DNA from: an uncultured Ruminococcus sp.
GTDB taxonomy: Bacteria > Bacillota > Clostridia > Oscillospirales > CAG-272
Length of the DNA stretch: 7,333 nucleotides
NCBI GenBank assembly: GCA_902766575.1
Contig: CACXED010000290.1
Span: forward strand, 1-7,333
Direction of reading: 5' to 3'
A program made the translations under genes and the position numbers. The notes beneath the pieces were generated by a model that made no database searches, was not told the origin of the DNA, and worked only from the letters and a program-made list of their open reading frames with translations. How positions within the stretch are numbered: position 1 is the stretch's first letter; each line of letters starts with the position of its first letter. This document shows positions 5,643 to 7,333 of the stretch, piece after piece.

Positions 5643-6191
5643 ATGACCGTATATGAAAGGCAATACAGACGAAAGATAATGAAGCAGCTTGCAGCCGTAT
5701 TCGTTCAGATCGCCTTAATAGCGGCTTTGTGGATATTTTATCTGCACCGCTATTTTTCCGAAAGGATAAGCCCGGCGGCGTCCTTTACGATAGCCTATGT
5801 TATCGCGCTGATACCGATCGTAAAGAATCGTCTCTGGAGACTGTTCACCGACAGATCGTTCAAAGGCATCGTAAAAAGCGTAAAATTCAAAGAATCGCAG
5901 ACCTTCAGCAAGGAGGATATGCGGGCTTCGGCGACAAGACCGCTGTATACGATAATCCTTAAAATTACTCTCGAAAGCGGCGCGCAGAAAAAGATGACCA
6001 TCGAGAGCTTTGAACCGTTCTATCAGGATATGTGGTATCACGCCGGAGACCGGATAGTCTACCACCGCGGAACTAAATTCCCGCTGATTCCCGGCGGAAG
6101 ACGCTACTGCGCCTACTGCGGGTACGACCTCACGGACGGCGAGACCTCCTGCCGCGTCTGCGGATGCGAAAACGAGCCGCCCGAGAGCTGA
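5643..6191 (+). CDS. membrane protein with two transmembrane helices and C-terminal zinc ribbon
   Basis: This 182-residue protein has two predicted membrane helices (about 16-34 and 46-61) forming a hairpin. A soluble beta-rich region follows (about 72-150: GIVKSVKF, YTIILKITLESG, AGDRIVYHRG), then a short zinc ribbon: Cys156-x2-Cys159 and Cys170-x2-Cys173 (CAYCGYDL, CRVCG). The middle part, ending in a GDRIVY turn, resembles the small SH3/OB-like domains of membrane proteins such as DUF3592 types; I cannot assign it firmly. Both tails should be cytoplasmic, since zinc ribbons of this kind usually are. The basic N-terminus (RQYRRK) fits the positive-inside rule. GTGAGGT (5628-5634) with GAGG 9 nt before the ATG supports the start. 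It has its own promoter and no clear partner. Function is unknown. Confidence 0.87.
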   Translation: MTVYERQYRRKIMKQLAAVFVQIALIAALWIFYLHRYFSERISPAASFTIAYVIALIPIVKNRLWRLFTDRSFKGIVKSVKFKESQTFSKEDMRASATRPLYTIILKITLESGAQKKMTIESFEPFYQDMWYHAGDRIVYHRGTKFPLIPGGRRYCAYCGYDLTDGETSCRVCGCENEPPES

Positions 6192-6248
6192 GCTCAGCCG
6201 CTTTATTGCAAATCTGTATTTTCCTCCCGAAAAATAACGCAAATTCGG

Positions 6249-6284
6249 AATATATTTGGCGAAGTCAGAAATATATTTGTTGAA
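6249..6284 (+). promoter_or_regulatory. tandem 15-bp direct repeats, likely activator/repressor site
   Basis: AATATATTTGGCGAA (6249-6263) and AATATATTTGTTGAA (6270-6284) agree at 13 of 15 positions and lie exactly 21 bp apart, two helical turns. The second overlaps the -35 of the solute-binding protein promoter. This spacing and position resemble AraC-family half-sites (as in the araBAD I1-I2 arrangement), which commonly control sugar uptake genes. The regulator is not in the window. Confidence 0.6.
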
Positions 6285-6308
6285 TATAAGAGCGGAATGT
6301 GCTAAAAT
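6280..6308 (+). promoter_or_regulatory. sigma-A promoter of the solute-binding protein gene
   Basis: TTGAAT (6280-6285), a 17-bp spacer and TAAAAT (6303-6308) with TG at 6300-6301 form an extended -10 promoter. The predicted start is near 6315, only about 27 nt before the ATG. Confidence 0.8.
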
Positions 6309-6341
6309 TAAAAGCGAAAAATAACTTTGGGAGGAATTAAA

Positions 6342-7333
6342 ATGAAAAGGAAAATCACAGCGCTTTTACTGTTCGCCGCAATGGCGATGCAGCTCGCTGC
6401 CTGCGGTTCGGGAGCGGATAATTCCGGCTCGACCACTCCGGCAGCTCAGAACACCGATACCGAGCCGATCGTGACCGGTCCCACCCTCGAGGTGCCTCAG
6501 TCGGACTTCGGCGGAAAGACCTTTACGATACTCTCCACCGTCCACGCCGAGTACGAGTACGTCGCCGAGGAAATGACCGGAGACGTCGTCTCCGACGCGG
6601 TCTATAACCGCAACAAGCAGGTCGAGGATCTGCTCAACATCAGCCTTGAGATCATCACTCAGCCGGGACACTGGGCTGACAAAGACAGCTTCAATCATCT
6701 GATCACCGCAAGCGTCATGGCTCAGGACGGCGCTTACGATCTCGTCAACGGCGTCACCGTCTGCGTCCTGCCTATCGCCGCCGAGGGAATATTCATGAAC
6801 GTGACCGACCTTGAGTATGTCAATCTCGACAATCCCTGGTGGGTTCAGGGCATGATGGACAATTTAGCGGTCAACGGCAAGCTCTACGGCTTCATCGGCG
6901 ACGCTTCGCTGTCGCTCTATAAAGATCTCGCGGTCGTGTTCTTCAACAAGAAGCTCGCCGAGGACTACAAGATCGAGAACCCTTATGAGCTCGTCCGCAG
7001 CGGAAAATGGACTGTCGACAAGCTCAACGAGTGCATCACCGGCGTATCGAACGACCTGAACGGCGACGGCAAGCTGGCTCTCGGCGAGGATCTTATCGGT
7101 CTGCTCTCCGAGCCGGTCGCTAACCGCGCGTTCTTAACCTCAACCAAAATGGATATCGTGACCTTTGAGAACGGCACTCCGACGATAGTCGGTCTCACCG
7201 AGAAAACCTCCGACGTCTACTCGCATCTCTACAAGCTCTTTGTCGAGAACGAGAGCCAGATCTGCGGAGACGAAAACAAGAGAGAGGAACAGGCCAAGTA
7301 TTTCAGCGAGGACAAGGCTCTGTTCATGAACAC
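6342..7333 (+). CDS. ABC transporter extracellular solute-binding lipoprotein (family 1 type), N-terminal part
   Basis: The gene runs off the window after 330 codons and has no stop inside it. The start MKRKITALLLFAAMAMQLAAC is a clear lipoprotein signal with lipobox LAAC and lipidated Cys21. A low-complexity Ser/Thr/Pro/Gly linker follows (22-50). The mature domain begins with FGGKTFTIL (56-63) and continues with VYNRNKQVEDLLNI (87-100), AYDLV (131-135) and LYGFIGD (181-187). This is the pattern of family 1 sugar-type binding proteins, usually about 420-520 residues long. They capture oligosaccharides for an ABC importer at the outer face of the membrane. An EF-hand-like calcium loop, DLNGDGKLALGE (238-249), lies in the mature part. 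GGGAGGA (6329-6335), 6 nt before the ATG, fixes the start. Permease genes would be expected downstream. The fucosidase at the other end hints at glycan substrates, but the ligand is unknown. Confidence 0.92.
   Translation, partial: MKRKITALLLFAAMAMQLAACGSGADNSGSTTPAAQNTDTEPIVTGPTLEVPQSDFGGKTFTILSTVHAEYEYVAEEMTGDVVSDAVYNRNKQVEDLLNISLEIITQPGHWADKDSFNHLITASVMAQDGAYDLVNGVTVCVLPIAAEGIFMNVTDLEYVNLDNPWWVQGMMDNLAVNGKLYGFIGDASLSLYKDLAVVFFNKKLAEDYKIENPYELVRSGKWTVDKLNECITGVSNDLNGDGKLALGEDLIGLLSEPVANRAFLTSTKMDIVTFENGTPTIVGLTEKTSDVYSHLYKLFVENESQICGDENKREEQAKYFSEDKALFMN
7053..7088 (+). other. EF-hand-like Ca2+-binding loop in the solute-binding protein
   Basis: Residues 238-249 follow the 12-residue calcium loop D-x-N-x-D-G-x-L-x-x-x-E, with Asp238, Asn240, Asp242, Gly243, Leu245 and Glu249 in the expected places. 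Such DxNxDG loops occur in some binding proteins, where they bind structural Ca2+. That role is inferred here. Confidence 0.65.

Noticed and set aside
6187..6198. 12-bp palindrome GCTGAGCTCAGC over the stop of the zinc-ribbon gene as a terminator
   Set aside because: As a hairpin it has only a 4-bp stem and is followed by CGCTTTATTGC, not a U-tract.

Overview
The window looks like chromosomal DNA of a Gram-positive anaerobe of the class Clostridia, most likely a gut Oscillospirales/Ruminococcaceae-type organism. This is an inference from several signs. Coding DNA is GC-rich while intergenic DNA is AT-rich. Shine-Dalgarno sequences are strong (AAAGGAGG, GGAGGTGA). Promoters are classical sigma-A type with an extended -10. 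Two genes encode lipoproteins with signal peptides and no outer-membrane features. Glycan-use genes sit at both ends. I see no rRNA, tRNA, CRISPR array, insertion sequence or intact prophage.

Layout from left to right: (1) the 3' end of a GH29 alpha-L-fucosidase (2-373, +). (2) A complete bifunctional NAD(P)HX epimerase/dehydratase, nnr (519-2027, +), with its own strong promoter and an 80-nt leader. (3) A secreted lipoprotein of unknown family with beta-propeller-like repeats (2168-3397, +). (4) A convergent cation:proton antiporter of the CPA2/NapA type (3576-4880, -). Two hairpins lie between its stop and the lipoprotein stop, and it has a near-consensus promoter on the minus strand. (5) A 74-residue membrane-anchored coiled-coil protein (5153-5377, +) with a clear terminator. 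An orphan minus-strand promoter beyond that terminator points back into the gene. (6) A 182-residue protein with two membrane segments and a C-terminal zinc ribbon (5643-6191, +). (7) The first 330 residues of a sugar-type ABC solute-binding lipoprotein (6342 to the window end, +). Two 15-bp direct repeats 21 bp apart lie immediately upstream of it, the second overlapping the -35.

Nearly every gene has its own promoter, so the window is a row of single-gene units rather than one operon. The fucosidase and the solute-binding protein suggest glycan scavenging. Nnr is metabolite repair, and the antiporter serves ion/pH homeostasis. The remaining three genes are envelope-associated and of unknown role. 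I did not find a convincing new multi-gene system. The most interesting leads are the tandem-repeat operator before the solute-binding protein, the orphan antisense promoter facing the small membrane gene, and the uncharacterised propeller-like lipoprotein.
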